Positions 21,096 through 31,781 of a stretch of 62,000 bases of DNA are shown here, in pieces; position 1 is the first letter of the stretch, and each line of letters begins with the position of its first letter. A program made the translations under genes and the position numbers. The notes under the pieces were generated by a model. The model searched no databases and had not been told where the DNA came from. It worked only from the letters and a program-made list of their open reading frames with translations. The stretch comes from Zygnema cylindricum (Eukaryota; Streptophyta; Zygnematophyceae; Zygnematales; Zygnemataceae). Where the stretch lies: NCBI GenBank assembly GCA_037447655.1, contig JBBHKE010002528.1, forward strand, positions 1 to 62,000. The letters are read 5' to 3'.

Positions 21096-21433
21096 TACAT
21101 GAATGTTGGATTATCTTTTTGTAAGATTCGCGAAATGAATAGTGTTAGTACCGTGTCAGATTTGCGACGCTAATCATGATGCCACGTACTTCCACGATAC
21201 GTTAAAGTACAAAAACAATAATGTTGGAAAAAAAAAGCACAATTTTTTCTTTTTTTTGGTTTTTTGTTTGACCGATTGTAACTGACCGTTTTTTTTTTCT
21301 TGGTGAGTCAACCGACCGTAACCGCCCGACGCCCAAAATTTGGCAACCAAATCCGTTCTGGATCCGGCGCGGGCGGTCGGTTAACGGTCGGTCACGGTTT
21401 CGGTTGACGGTTTGCGACCTTTGCTGTATAGTA

Positions 21434-21632
21434 CACCGCGAATGGTTATTAGCGTTATGAACTCTATATCGGCGCCCCAAAATTTTGATATCAATACCTT
21501 AAATAGAATAAACTACATTATTTAAGGACGTGGACCATAATCTGCCACGTCTCCCGGTACTAAATTAGAATAAATGACGCTAATTTTTTCTTTACACTAA
21601 TAATTTCTCAACGCTAATAACGATTCGCGGTG
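21434..21632. mobile_element. MITE, family M1 (copy b, best preserved)
   Basis: Ends 'CACCGCGAATGGTTATTAGC' and 'GCTAATAACGATTCGCGGTG', each flanked by TA, suggesting a TA target duplication as for Tc1/mariner MITEs. It carries the core 'GACGTGGACCATAATCTG'. It starts only two bases after the 8-bp target duplication of the hAT. Confidence 0.75.
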
Positions 21633-21754
21633 TACTATACCGCAAGTCGTACAAGGTACAACATTGCGATGTATATTTACTCTCGTACCAATACGATATA
21701 TTATATGTATTGTATCGTTATGAATATACAAGAAAAAATACGGTGTACTACAAT

Positions 21755-21930
21755 CACAGGTCGCAAACAGTTACTTGAAACCGTAACCCACCGTCACTCG
21801 ACCGCCCGTGTCAGATCAAGAACAGATTCGGGTGCCAAATTTGGGGGGCTAAGCGGATTCAGGCGAGAGATTCACAAAAAACAAATAAAAAAATCGGCTA
21901 CGGTCAGGTAAGAAAAAAACGAAAAAAAAT
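21755..21930 (+). mobile_element. hAT left-end fragment
   Basis: 'AGGTCGCAAACAGTTACTTG' and the following 170 bases match the start of the hAT at 16055 in the same orientation, including 'AGAACAGATTCGG' and 'TGCCAAATTT'. Nothing of the inner element follows. Confidence 0.65.
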
Positions 21931-23216
21931 GTAGGTTTGGTACGATCCATATTATCTATAGAGGATTCATTCTTACGAATTTGGATTTTTTTACGAAAAT
22001 GCATTATTTTTTCTAATTTTTGAAATTTTCCTAAAATTCGTATACTCTTCGTGTACGGATGATATGTACAAATATATTGTATGGAATTCTCAAAAAAAGG
22101 TTTAAAGTACACCGTGAATTGCTATGAGAGCTAAGAAATCGATACAAATTCCCATATTTTTAGGGTAGTCGCGATGGCATGTGTTCACATATTCGACGCC
22201 TGAATATGTGAGAACATGTTCTCGCAATTTTCCCTCGTCTTTCTGACTTGGAATCAAATCTACGTACGATTTTCCGTGTGACACATTCAATTTCCACTCT
22301 CGACGCCTTTATCTGACATTAATTTTGTACATCTTTACAAAATAGTTACAAGCTCTAGTAGGGACTGGCACATTTCCTACGCTTCATTATTTAAAGACAT
22401 TCGAAATTAGTAACAAACACTATTTAAACAGTACCAAAGTTAACAAAAAAAAAAGCTGAGTTAAAAATTTAAAAATGATTAACTGCAATTTTTCTACGTA
22501 CATGTGCGTGACGAGCAATGAAAAAAATAGGAAGTATTCTCCCTCGTGCTAAAAATTTCCAGTGTGTGGCCTGCGTGGACGCTATTTATGTTGTCCATGG
22601 ACCTTTTCAGCCATGGATTCACCATCGGAAGCACCACAGACTACCCCAAAAGCAGCCTACTTTGAATTCACACAAAATCCTACAGATATAACAAATCGGG
22701 CTGAAACTACATATACAAATATTTTCCATGTCATTTAATATTCTCACAAAATTTCATACAAAAAAACTAAACAACATGATCACATCATCCAGTCAAATTT
22801 GCACAAAAACAGTCTGCCATAATTCTTTGATAAAGCTGACAACTTCACAATGACGTTACACACAGACCGGACACACAATAGGTCTTCAAATCTGTGGCAA
22901 TGTAGAAAATACAAGGAGGAACATACATGCAAAATTTCACATAATTTTACCAGCAGATCTGAGAGCAATACTCAGACAAATTTACCAAAATGATCATTTA
23001 CAGATTTTGGTACAGAAGTTCCTAAATCCAAAAATTGTTCAAGTTCTACTTATGTACACTCACAGAGCTACCTACTGATCCATCAACCAATTAGGTATCA
23101 TCCTGATTGTACGGATTTGTACAATTCGTACTCTTAGTATTTCATACATTTACAAATGTTGACCTAACTACTTTTGCGCGTGTAATACTAAAACTGCGAC
23201 TTCCACTTTAAATAAT
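21931..23216. other. Gene-free stretch with a hairpin-palindrome pair
   Basis: No recognised gene; a 62-codon minus-strand ORF at 22102-22290 has no family motif. At 22186-22210 there is a hairpin ('CACATATTC' and 'GAATATGTG' around 7 bases), followed directly by the palindrome 'GAGAACATGTTCTC'. Confidence 0.45.
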
Positions 23217-23975
23217 GGGTAGAATTCCATTAGGCGGTTCCAATAAATGTACGGAAAATTCTACTGGCAGCGTTTGCTGGAAGACTATTCCATTTTGTCG
23301 GGCCAGTAACAAACATTCCTCAATTATGATTGGGGCACATAGGTTAGAGTCTAGATTCATAAAATCTTAAAAAAAATCTAAAAACGGAAAGTCAAAAAGA
23401 AATATCTGTACTATCGGAGGTAGTTAATGATTCCTACGTAAAGTTTGCGGCCAGATTTTGATTTTGAAAATGTAAATCAAAATTTCCAAACGGAATGGCA
23501 AAAAAACGCGGCAAACTTTGAAGGTCGCGGCATACTTTGAATGTTGGTGGATGTCATACAGAGCGTGCGAGGATATTTCTAACTCACCTACATCCAGCGT
23601 GGCAGGCGGCACATGGCTTGTAGGACATAGGCACATGACCTGTACGACGTGTAGGCCTACGATCGCTTGTTCAAAGTGGATATTTTTTTGCTTTTTAACG
23701 TGTACCAATGGTACACGACTTGTATCGTACAACTCTCCTCGCGAGAAGAGTATCGTGACACTGGACGATGTGCGCCAATGCTTCGCGGATCTGAAAAAGT
23801 ATAAAATCCAACGGCCAGGAATTACGCCTACATCATTGGAGCCTCCCGACAGCTTTCTAGTAACGATGTTTCGGGTGACAAAAAAAAAATTAAGGTACGA
23901 CCTTGTACGGTGCTGTACAAAAACGTACGACGTCCAGTAACGAACCCCACTTTTCGTCTAATGGAATTCTACACT
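23217..23975. mobile_element. TIR element G1
   Basis: Left end 'GGGTAGAATTCCATTAGGCG', right end 'CTAATGGAATTCTACAC', inverted. The right 35 bases contain 'CCACTTTTCG', as in G2 and G3. A near-perfect 20-base palindrome built on CTCTCCTC and GAGAAGAG lies at about 23730-23750, 235 bases from the right end. The 140-codon ORF at 23518-23940 has no known motif and is not shared intact with G2 or G3, so I do not call it a gene. Confidence 0.6.
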
Positions 23976-24343
23976 AAGTTATTCAATAAAAACAAAGTAC
24001 TGTTGTTTCAAATATATGAACCTACATAGAATCTTACACAATCTTTATCGCCGCGTCAGTCAACGGTACTCCCAAAATTTCGTTAAAGAATCTTGGACGC
24101 CTGGTACATTTGATCGTGCGGCTGACGCGTTTCGGCGTCTCCATTGGATGGAAAATTTCGGCAGACTTTGTCCGCCGTTAGTGGATCTTGTTCAACACCG
24201 TCGATGGCGCGCCGCGTGGAAACAAAATCCCTTGTGATACTCGCGCGAGTCGCCGCGAATATCCGGACACATAATTTCTCATGTAATGACGCATGTCTAT
24301 GGAGTACGTTTATCGCTGTATTACCTACCTGGTTGCGCTCACT
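23976..24343. other. Spacer between G1 and G2
   Basis: Unassigned sequence with short overlapping ORFs (24016-24237 and 24144-24347) and no recognised motif. Confidence 0.35.
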
Positions 24344-25199
24344 CTAAGGGTGAAGTTCCATCATACGTTTCTGTAATTGTACGGCCAACTCTACAGACCG
24401 GGTCGATGGAGGCCATTTCTCCATCAGGCGCCGACAGTAATCGTACGGATACGATTACTGGCAGTAATATTTAGGCCACTTCTCCATCAGGTCGTGTCAG
24501 CAAGGAATCTATTGCGTGCGTGCTTTCTTTTGATTGGATGCACGTAGATTCCCTGTTCTACGGCGAGATTCGTCAAAGATTCCAAAAGCGAAATATCTAA
24601 AGTCGTATTTGTACAGCCAGCCGCAAAATAAAATTACGGGAATGTACAATTTGTACGTTCCTGTTTTGTCGTTGTACTAACGGTGTACAATTTCTATGTA
24701 CCTGTTTTGTCGTTGTACTAACGGTGTATAATTTCTACGTTCTTTCTACAATTTTTACAATCCAGGCGCAACAAATTCCGAATGACGATGGATGGTGGTG
24801 GAGGCGTCACGACACATTCTTCAGCAAACTTTTTGTGCTGGTTTTCGTCGGATCTGATTCCTGCCTGTCCGAAGGCGCGTTGCAAATGTCCGATGGCGCG
24901 CGGCTCGTACGTCACCTTTCCACGCGTAAACGTTTTATACGTCCGGTGATTGATGACTCTCCTCCCTGAGGAGAGTCATTAATCATTGGACGACGTGACT
25001 ACTTGCTTCGATAAAACGTAATCGGACGGTCGACGTTGTCTCCCAAAAGTTTGGAGAATCTTGACGCGCCGACAGTAATGATGTTTAAAAAAAAAAAAAA
25101 AAAACAGTACGGCCATGTACAAAAATGAGCTAGACACTTACGGAAATGTACTTTTTTGAGTAATGAACCTCACTTTTCGCCTGATGGAGGTTCACCCTG
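24344..25199. mobile_element. TIR element G2
   Basis: Left end 'AGGGTGAAGTTCCATCA' (about 24347) and right end 'CTGATGGAGGTTCACCCT' (25181-25198). It shares with G1 the right-hand 'CACTTTTCG' box, a poly-A stretch (25087-25104) and 'CCGACAG...GATGTTT'. It holds a 41-bp tandem repeat and a 12-bp perfect hairpin (24953-24964 with 24968-24979). Confidence 0.6.
24643..24742. repeat. 41-bp tandem repeat, 2.4 copies
   Basis: Units beginning 'TGTACAATTTGTACG' (24643), 'TGTACAATTTCTATG' (24684) and 'TGTATAATTTCTACG' (24725). All share 'CCTGTTTTGTCGTTGTAC'. Confidence 0.8.
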
Positions 25200-25259
25200 A
25201 GTCGAAGTTCCATCACGTAGAGTCTGTAAGCCACGTGTTCTAAATTGACTAGCGCCACG

Positions 25260-26232
25260 TGTAACAGTAATAGCGGATCGAACTAATTTATAAAAGGGTA
25301 TTTAGGAGTTATGATTATAGATTATTAAATTTGATAGACGTTCGCGAAAGAATCACGCGATTTGGAGTTATATTTCAAAAGTTATAGCTATGGGTGCACT
25401 TAGGTGGCAGTGTGGGGTCTAAATAACAGGTGGGTATCATTGAAACGGGTTAAGGGTCAAAATTAGTACCGAAATTTCGCGTGAACGTTTCATAAAGTTC
25501 TAATGAAACGTTCAGTATGCATGGTACTTCGTTTCGTACAATTTTTAGTACGAAACGTCACTTTCACTTAAGGGAATTTCGTAGGAAGTTTCACGTGCGA
25601 AATTTGTGACGCATGATCGTGCGAAGTCGCGTTTCGTTTGGCGCGCGCTTTTGCACGTAAATGTTACGTAGTGAAACGTAGCGTTTGATTGGTTAATAAA
25701 GTGCTAAGTAGTTAGTAAGAGATTTCGCACGTTTTTGCATTGGTCAGTCCGAGTCCTTGCTGATCAATGATTGGCCCAGGTAAAAGCCTGTTAAAACGGA
25801 GCTTTGACTATGGCCTGGCGAGTCCAGGGCGATGATGGATAAATGGAGAAGTGTAAGAGGAGAGTAGACATCTTTTCCTTTGGGAAAGTTTGTGGAAATT
25901 CCGGCTGATCTTGGTCCTGAGCGATTAATACCAAATTGGAAAAAAAAAAGGCATTTTGCATTGAAATCTCTTACTAACTAAATAGTGTTTTAGTAGTTAA
26001 GAGATAGAATTATTAAGAGTGGAGAGTAGTGGAAAATACTTTAATAAGAAGGGTTGAGCCACGAGGGCAAGAGACCAAGCTAATGTTATGTGGACAGAAG
26101 CTTCTTCTAATTTAAAGTTTATCCTTATGTGAGTGTTGTCAAATGTGGATGTGTGTTTTCCAATGTGTGGAATGTGTGGTTGGAATTGTTTGTAGTAATG
26201 GGATTTTCTGAGAGGTAGGAGATCCTGTTACA
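25260..26232 (+). repeat. 5' LTR of gypsy 1
   Basis: TGTAACAG...CTGTTACA. The left third holds seven exact CGTTTC/GAAACG words between 25442 and 25678 and two perfect hairpins (25483-25493 with 25503-25513; 25530-25539 with 25548-25557). Confidence 0.9.
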
Positions 26233-26234
26233 TA

Positions 26235-26246
26235 TGGTATCAAAGC
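26235..26246 (+). promoter_or_regulatory. Primer-binding site of gypsy 1
   Basis: 'TGGTATCAAAGC', two bases after the LTR. It is complementary to the initiator tRNA-Met 3' end with one difference from the common plant form. Confidence 0.85.
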
Positions 26247-27009
26247 TTTGGTTAGAAACCAAGGAGAAGTTTGCTCACCCGAAAATCGATTGCCGTGACC
26301 GGTGAGGGTGCTCTAACCTGTGTCGGTAGAACCACAATGTGAAGTGGTAGGGGATTGGAGGGAAACTGAGTGATCACACTGCCAGCGGCCGCTGGTTAGA
26401 TGTGGGGCGTGCTCAGGTCCTAAGGACTAAGGCGGGGTGGGCAGTGTAGCCACCGCCGAAGCTCACTCCAATACCTAGAGGCCAAACAAACTTGCCTTCT
26501 CCTAGCAATGATTCATGTGTAGAGGGAGGGCTTGAAGCCATGAAGGGTGAGGATGTGAGGATTATAGAACAAAAGATCCTGATGTAGTGGGAAATGGGAA
26601 TTTGCTAATGGAGGAGAAGGAAAGTGGAGTACTTTACTTCTTCAAGAGCAAAGGAGTCCAGAAATGACTCAAAACTTTTCAAACCCTAAATTGTTACCTT
26701 GATTGATTTCAGTTTTGCTGTTGCAAAATTTATGGTTAAATCTTACTTTTGAGAGCTTTCAATTTTTGCTATTGCAAAATTGGTGGGGAAATTCTTACAT
26801 TTATGTTTCAATGTTGGGAAATTGAAAATTTGAATTTGTACTAACTTATTGTCAATGTCTTTTTAATTTCTCAGATCTTGATCTTTTCAAAGGATTTGTT
26901 AAGGAGAAGAAGTTTTGGATTGGAGCAATCTAAGGACTTCAATTCTGCAGCAAATTTCTTTGGGAAATTATACTCTATCTTTCCTTTTGCTTGATTTAAT
27001 TGTGTGATA
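26247..27009 (+). other. Untranslated leader of gypsy 1
   Basis: About 760 bases between primer site and gag with no long ORF. It probably carries the RNA packaging signal. GC-rich 'GCCAGCGGCCGCTGG' (26381-26395) is a self-complementary stretch that could serve dimerisation. Confidence 0.5.
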
Positions 27010-28326
27010 ATGGCAAATTCTGCATGGAAACGTGAAATGGAGAATGCTTTGAATGTGTTGAAGAAACGAACTGTAAAATTGGTAAAAAAATTTAATAATC
27101 ATTCTGCTGCTGTGGATGAACAAATTTGCGAATTGAAAAGTGAATTGAAAGTTGTTAAAGAAAATGGGAATGTTTCAAATGAGAAATTGGATGAGCTCAT
27201 TAATTTAATTCAGGCAAAGAATGATGTTAATGACCAAAAGGGTGAAAGTAGTAAAAGAAATGCCAATTTTAGGGAGGATGATCATGATAGACCTAAGAAG
27301 ATAAGGGATCTGAAATTGTCTATTAGTGAGGCACCATCGTTTGATGGTAAGAAGATTGATGAGTTGGATGCTTGGATTTTTCATATGGAGTATTATTTGG
27401 AATCTAGGAATTGTGATCGCGATGATTATACTTCTTTTGCAGTTAGCTGTCTGAAAGGCGATGCTCAAATTTGGTATTATACTCAGAGAAGGTCTAAATT
27501 GATTCCTGATAATGCTGATTGGGAAACTTTTAAAACCGCGATCAAATCGCGTTTCTTGTCTGTCACTTTTAAATCCAGAATGGAAGAAAAGTGGTTGAAT
27601 TGTAAGCAGACTGGATCTGTGAAGGATTATATTGTAGAATTTGACTCATCTAGTATTCATGTCATAGGTTTGACTGATGAAATGGCTAAATTGCATTTCT
27701 TGAACTATTTGAATCCTGTACTGAAATCAGAGCTAAAACATCAAAATTTTAATAATTTGAAAGAATTACAAGATAAGTCATTGGAATTAGAGGATCAGTT
27801 GGGGTATAATCGGGAAACACGATCAGTAAGGGGTAATTTAAATGAAGTATCACAGTGGGATGATGAGGAATTTGTTGAAGAGGGTCTGAATGCTGGTCTG
27901 GTGAATAGGCAAAATATCTTCAGGGGAAATCAAAGGGGTGGACATAGTGTTAATGCAGGAAATAAATTTAACAATAGAGGGGGGTACATTAAAAGTCCTA
28001 AACCAAACATTAATGCCCAGAAGTCTAACCTTACCATCCCCACATGCACTATTTGTCAGAAAAAGGGTCATAGGGCATTTGAGTGTGCACAACTGAAAAA
28101 GATTAACTGTTATAACTGTGGAGAGGAGGGACATTTTAGTAGAGAGTGCATAAAACCCAAAAAGAAAGTCACTTGTTTCAAATGTGGAGGTCCAGATCAT
28201 TACGCTAAAGACTGTACAGATAAAGGTTCTCTAAAAATAGCCGAAGTAAATGAAGGTCTCCAAGAGGATATTGCATTATACCTAGCTGAGCAGGAAGCCC
28301 AAGAAGTGGGAAACGGAAAGGACTGA
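27010..28326 (+). CDS. Gag polyprotein of gypsy 1
   Basis: Structural protein that would build the virus-like particle and bind RNA. The first ATG of the frame is at 27010, giving 438 residues. An N-terminal coiled-coil-like region with Lys/Glu heptads (residues 1-80) precedes the retrotransposon gag domain ('FDGKKIDELDAWIFHMEYYL', 'LKGDAQIWYYTQ', 'KLHFLNYLNPVLKSEL'). Three CCHC zinc knuckles follow: 'CTICQKKGHRAFEC', 'CYNCGEEGHFSREC' and 'CFKCGGPDHYAKDC' (28044-28215). The ORF is intact. Its last codons contain a -1 slippery heptamer leading into pol. Confidence 0.92.
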   Translation: MANSAWKREMENALNVLKKRTVKLVKKFNNHSAAVDEQICELKSELKVVKENGNVSNEKLDELINLIQAKNDVNDQKGESSKRNANFREDDHDRPKKIRDLKLSISEAPSFDGKKIDELDAWIFHMEYYLESRNCDRDDYTSFAVSCLKGDAQIWYYTQRRSKLIPDNADWETFKTAIKSRFLSVTFKSRMEEKWLNCKQTGSVKDYIVEFDSSSIHVIGLTDEMAKLHFLNYLNPVLKSELKHQNFNNLKELQDKSLELEDQLGYNRETRSVRGNLNEVSQWDDEEFVEEGLNAGLVNRQNIFRGNQRGGHSVNAGNKFNNRGGYIKSPKPNINAQKSNLTIPTCTICQKKGHRAFECAQLKKINCYNCGEEGHFSRECIKPKKKVTCFKCGGPDHYAKDCTDKGSLKIAEVNEGLQEDIALYLAEQEAQEVGNGKD

Positions 28327-28347
28327 CTGAAAGTCCTCAGTTGAGTC
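28308..28347 (+). promoter_or_regulatory. Predicted -1 ribosomal frameshift signal between gag and pol
   Basis: The heptamer GGGAAAC (28308-28314) is in the correct register (G GGA AAC) 9 bases before the gag stop. After a 4-base spacer, AGGACT (28319-28324) can pair with AGTCCT (28332-28337). The 7-nt loop GACTGAA can pair with TTGAGTC (28341-28347) at 6 of 7 positions, a potential H-type pseudoknot. Slippage puts the ribosome into the open pol frame, which has no other start. Confidence 0.65.
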
Positions 28348-29018
28348 AACCAGATCCAGAAGTTAAAGAGTTAACTTTGGAGGGCAAATTAATTAATGGA
28401 AAAGTTAGGATAGCTGAATTTATTATGATTCTAACTACACTGCATAGTTTAAAGAATCCTTCTGATGAAATTCTCAACAACAGACCTATGTTAGGACAGT
28501 TAAGTAATGATGACACCAGACACAGTTTGATTAGATTCGAGTCACTAGTGGAAGGAAAACCGTTGAAAGTAATGGTTGATTCAGGTGCCACACATAATTT
28601 TATTTCACATAAGTTTGTAGAGGAAAATAAAATTCCTACTGTCATAAGGGAAAAACCTTTACATGTTCAAGTGGCAAATGGTAATAAGTCCACATTAGAC
28701 TTACAAACTGACACAATTGAAGTGGATATTCAGGGTCATAAAATGAAAGTTGTGTGTGAAATAATGAATTTAGGAAGTGATGAACTAATTCTGGGAAAGC
28801 CTTGGTTAACAAAACATAATCCTCAAATTAATTGAGAAATTAACACCTTAAAAGTGAAGTCTGAAAACGGTTGGAAGGTTTTGCAAACATTATCTCCTAA
28901 GAAATTGCATAGGAATCATATAAACAATATAACCAGATTAGGAGTGGAAGGTTTAATATCTGCTAAACAATTTAAAAAGCACTTAAAAGATAAAACAAAT
29001 CATGCTTTCTTGTTGTAA
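28314..29018 (+). pseudogene. Protease segment of gypsy 1 pol, with two nonsense codons
   Basis: N-terminal part of pol in the -1 frame. The retropepsin active site is 'VMVDSGATHNFIS' (Asp codon at 28578). 'LILGKPWL' (28790) is the usual second retropepsin element. A TGA at 28833-28835 replaces the Trp of the conserved 'INW' motif (gypsy 2 retains Trp), and a TAA stands at 29016-29018. Otherwise the frame continues into RT, so these look like point lesions in one pol gene. Confidence 0.8.
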
Positions 29019-31781
29019 GTAACTGAGGCAGTTACTGATGAAAGAGGGGGAGAAAACACTAACATTGATGTCATCCCTAAATCAGACACCACTAAAACTT
29101 TTGAAAAACTAAAATATGATTTTGTAACTGACATTAATACATCTGATGTTGCTGTTAAAGATTTGATTTTTGAATTTCAAGATGTTTTTCCTAATGATTT
29201 ACCCTCAGGAAGGCCACCTTCCCGAGATGTAGAACATGTTATTAACCTTGAACCTGGATGTAATCCTCCTGTCACAGGAATTTATAAGCACAGTTTCTTT
29301 GAGCAAGAGGAGTTAAAGAAACAGATCAAAGAACTCTTAGAGAAAGGACATATTCAGCCCAGCAAATCACCGTATGGAGCACCAGTTCTCTTTGTCAAAA
29401 AAAAAGACGGAACGTTGAGAATGTGTGTCGATTATCGTAGTCTGAACAAGATTACGGTGAAGGATAAGTATCCGTTACCTTTAATTTCTGATTTGATAGA
29501 TCGTTTAAAAGGTGCTAAAGTATTTTCATTGATTGACCTGCGTAGTGGCTTTAATCAGGTGCCAATCAGAATTGGGGATGTTGATAAAACTGCTTTCAGG
29601 ACTAGGGTGGGTCATTTTGAATGGATAGTAATGCCATTCGGTTTAACGAATGCACCGCCTACTTACCAAAGATTAATGAACCAAACTTTTTCTGATTACA
29701 TAGATGAGTTCGTTCAGGTGTTTATTGATGATATTCTAATTTACAGTGAATCTAGAGAACAACATGTAATTCATTTAAAAAAAGTGTTAGAAAGGTTAAA
29801 AGAAAGAAAATTATACGGAAAATTGTCAAAATCCAGCTTTCTTAAAAGTGAACAATTATTTTTGGGACATATAGTTAGTGGGGAAGGTGTTAAAACAGAT
29901 CCATCCAAAATCACTGCAATCCAAAGTTGGAAGCAACCTACTAATGTCACGGAAGTTAGATCATTTTTGGGATTGGCCACTTACTACAGGAAATTTATAA
30001 AGAACTTCAGTATGATCGCTGCACCTTTGACGGATTTGCTTCGGGAAAAAGAGATGTTTGCGTGGGGAGCTGATCAAGAGAGAGCATTCGAGGAACTAAA
30101 AGGGAAGTTGACCTCTGCTCCTACACTAGTGTATCCTGACCCTGCTGGGGAATTTGAAGTTCTGATTACTACAGATGCATCTGACAAAGGTCTAGGTGCA
30201 GTCATAAGTCAAAAAGTCGGCAAACACTTTCATCCTATTGCTTTTGAGTCCAGAAAATTCAATGATGCTGAAAAGAACTATACAGCACAAGAAAAAGAAT
30301 TACTTGCAATTGTACATGCATTGGTGAAATGGCGATGTTATTTGCATAATAAAGAATTTACAGTTCACTGTGATAATAAAGCCCTTTCTTATTTGCAGAG
30401 ATTAAGTGATGCACAGATTATGACTGGCAGACAGGTTAGGTGGATGCAAAAATTAGCATATTTCAAATTTAATGTCAAACATATTCCTGGGAAGACAAAT
30501 GTAGTTGCAGATCCTTTAAGTAGATGTTTTGAAATAAGTGTTATGGTTCAGGATGAATTGTTTTTAGATACTGTTAGAAATGGTTATAATAAAGATCCTT
30601 ATTTTGCTGTGATTTGCAAAAATATTTCGGGAGGAAATTCTGACCCATTGAATGAGAGGCATGTCAAAAACTTTAGACTAGAGGCTGGTTTACTGTATTT
30701 GCAAATTGGGGATAGATTATGCATTCCTGAAGTCGGAGACTTAAGAAAAAAAATTTTACGGGAAGCTCATGAGCATTTAGGACATCTAGGTCGAGATAAA
30801 ACCCTTAGTCGGTTGCAAAGTAGATTGTTTTGGCCTGGGATGGCAAAAGAGGTGTCAAAACACGTAGAAAGTTGTGTCCCTTGCCAACAGAGTAAACCTA
30901 GTACCCAAAAACCTAAAGGTCTCTTAAAACCTTTGGATATTCCCGAAAGACCGTGGGAATCTGTCAGTATGGATTTTATTGTTAGGTTGCCTGCTACATC
31001 TAAAAGGAATGACAGTATCATGGTCGTAGTCAATAGGTTCAGTAAAATGGCAATATTTATCCCTTGCAAAACTACTCATTCAGTTGTAGATATTTCAAAG
31101 TTATATTTTGACAATGTGGTCAGACATCATGGAGTTCCCTTGTCTATAGTCAGTGATAGGGATTCTAAATTTACATCTGCATTTTGGAAAGAATTGCAGC
31201 AAAATTTAGGTACTGAATTAAAAATGAGTACCTCTTACCATCCTCAGACAGATGGACAAACAGAAAGGATGAATCGTACACTGGAAGAAATGCTTAGGAC
31301 TATTTGCAGTGGAGTTCAAAACACATGGGAATCCAAACTGCCATTAATGGAATTTGCATACAATTCATGTAAACATGCTAGTACAGGATTCTCACCATTT
31401 GAAGTTGCATACGGATACCAACCGAGAGAAGCATTAGACTTAATAACAGGGATCACACAAGAGAATAGGGGTTCAGGAACGGAATTTTGGGAATATATTC
31501 AAACAGTTTGGAGAACTGTCCGTGATGCATTAGTAGAGGCACAAAGGAGGCAAGAATTAAATGCTAACCGCAAACGGGGTGATTGGGTGTTACGCACAGG
31601 TGACAAGGTTTGGCTTTCTACAACTCATTACAGGTGCAAGATCGACGGACAATCGGATCCTACGGGGAAATTTGCTTCTAAGTTCATTGGACCATTTACT
31701 GTAATCGAGATGATATCGTCAGTTGCTGCCAAATTGCACTTTCCGGCGTCAACAAAAAATTCATCCAGTGATACACATTAG
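29019..31781 (+). CDS. Pol of gypsy 1: reverse transcriptase, RNase H, integrase
   Basis: Copies element RNA into DNA and integrates it. Open for about 920 codons, same frame as the protease. RT: '[20 protein letters not shown]', '[12 protein letters not shown]', '[17 protein letters not shown]' and catalytic 'FIDD' (about 29721-29732). RNase H: '[15 protein letters not shown]', '[11 protein letters not shown]', '[10 protein letters not shown]'. Integrase: zinc-binding HHCC ('[11 protein letters not shown]' to 'CVPCQQSK'), then D (in 'SMDFIV'), D (in 'VSDRDSKF') and E (in '[13 protein letters not shown]'). The frame ends at 31781 through a one-base insertion in an A-run near 31755-31765; related sequence at 42045 has one base fewer. 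Confidence 0.9.
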   Translation, partial: VTEAVTDERGGENTNIDVIPKSDTTKTFEKLKYDFVTDINTSDVAVKDLIFEFQDVFPNDLPSGRPPSRDVEHVINLEPGCNPPVTGIYKHSFFEQEELKKQIKELLEKGHIQPSKSPYGAPVLFVKKKDGTLRMCVDYRSLNKITVKDKYPLPLISDLIDRLKGAKVFSLIDLRSGFNQVPIRIGDVDKTAFRTRVGHFEWIVMPFGLTNAPPTYQRLMNQTFSDYIDEFVQVFIDDILIYSESREQHVIHLKKVLERLKERKLYGKLSKSSFLKSEQLFLGHIVSGEGVKTDPSKITAIQSWKQPTNVTEVRSFLGLATYYRKFIKNFSMIAAPLTDLLREKEMFAWGADQERAFEELKGKLTSAPTLVYPDPAGEFEVLITTDASDKGLGAVISQKVGKHFHPIAFESRKFNDAEKNYTAQEKELLAIVHALVKWRCYLHNKEFTVHCDNKALSYLQRLSDAQIMTGRQVRWMQKLAYFKFNVKHIPGKTNVVADPLSRCFEISVMVQDELFLDTVRNGYNKDPYFAVICKNISGGNSDPLNERHVKNFRLEAGLLYLQIGDRLCIPEVGDLRKKILREAHEHLGHLGRDKTLSRLQSRLFWPGMAKEVSKHVESCVPCQQSKPSTQKPKGLLKPLDIPERPWESVSMDFIVRLPATSKRNDSIMVVVNRFSKMAIFIPCKTTHSVVDISKLYFDNVVRHHGVPLSIVSDRDSKFTSAFWKELQQNLGTELKMSTSYHPQTDGQTERMNRTLEEMLRTICSGVQNTWESKLPLMEFAYNSCKHASTGFSPFEVAYGYQPREALDLITGITQENRGSGTEFWEYIQTVWRTVRDALVEAQRRQELNANRKRGDWVLRTGDKVWLSTTHYRCKIDGQSDPTGKFASKFIGPFTVIEMISSVAAKLHFPASTKNSSSDTH

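Larger units (their letters stand above)
16055..21423 (+). mobile_element. Decayed autonomous hAT transposon
   Basis: Ends 'CAGAGGTCGCAAAC' (16055-16068) and its inverted form at 21410-21423 (one mismatch). The flanks CTGTACAG (16047-16054) and CTGTATAG (21424-21431) agree at 7 of 8 bases, the hAT hallmark. Beyond the short TIR, roughly 270-540 bases at each end are also inverted copies, followed by arrays of 'GTCGCAAATCTGACACGG'. The centre holds a broken hAT transposase (16854-19064). A long internal inverted repeat occupies 20216-21095. Confidence 0.8.

Noticed and set aside
22210-22223. Palindrome resembling an animal steroid-receptor site
   Set aside because: Such receptors are absent from plants; listed only as a structural oddity.
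23518-23940. 140-codon ORF in element G1
   Set aside because: No known motif, Cys/Trp-rich by chance, and related elements G2 and G3 do not keep it open.
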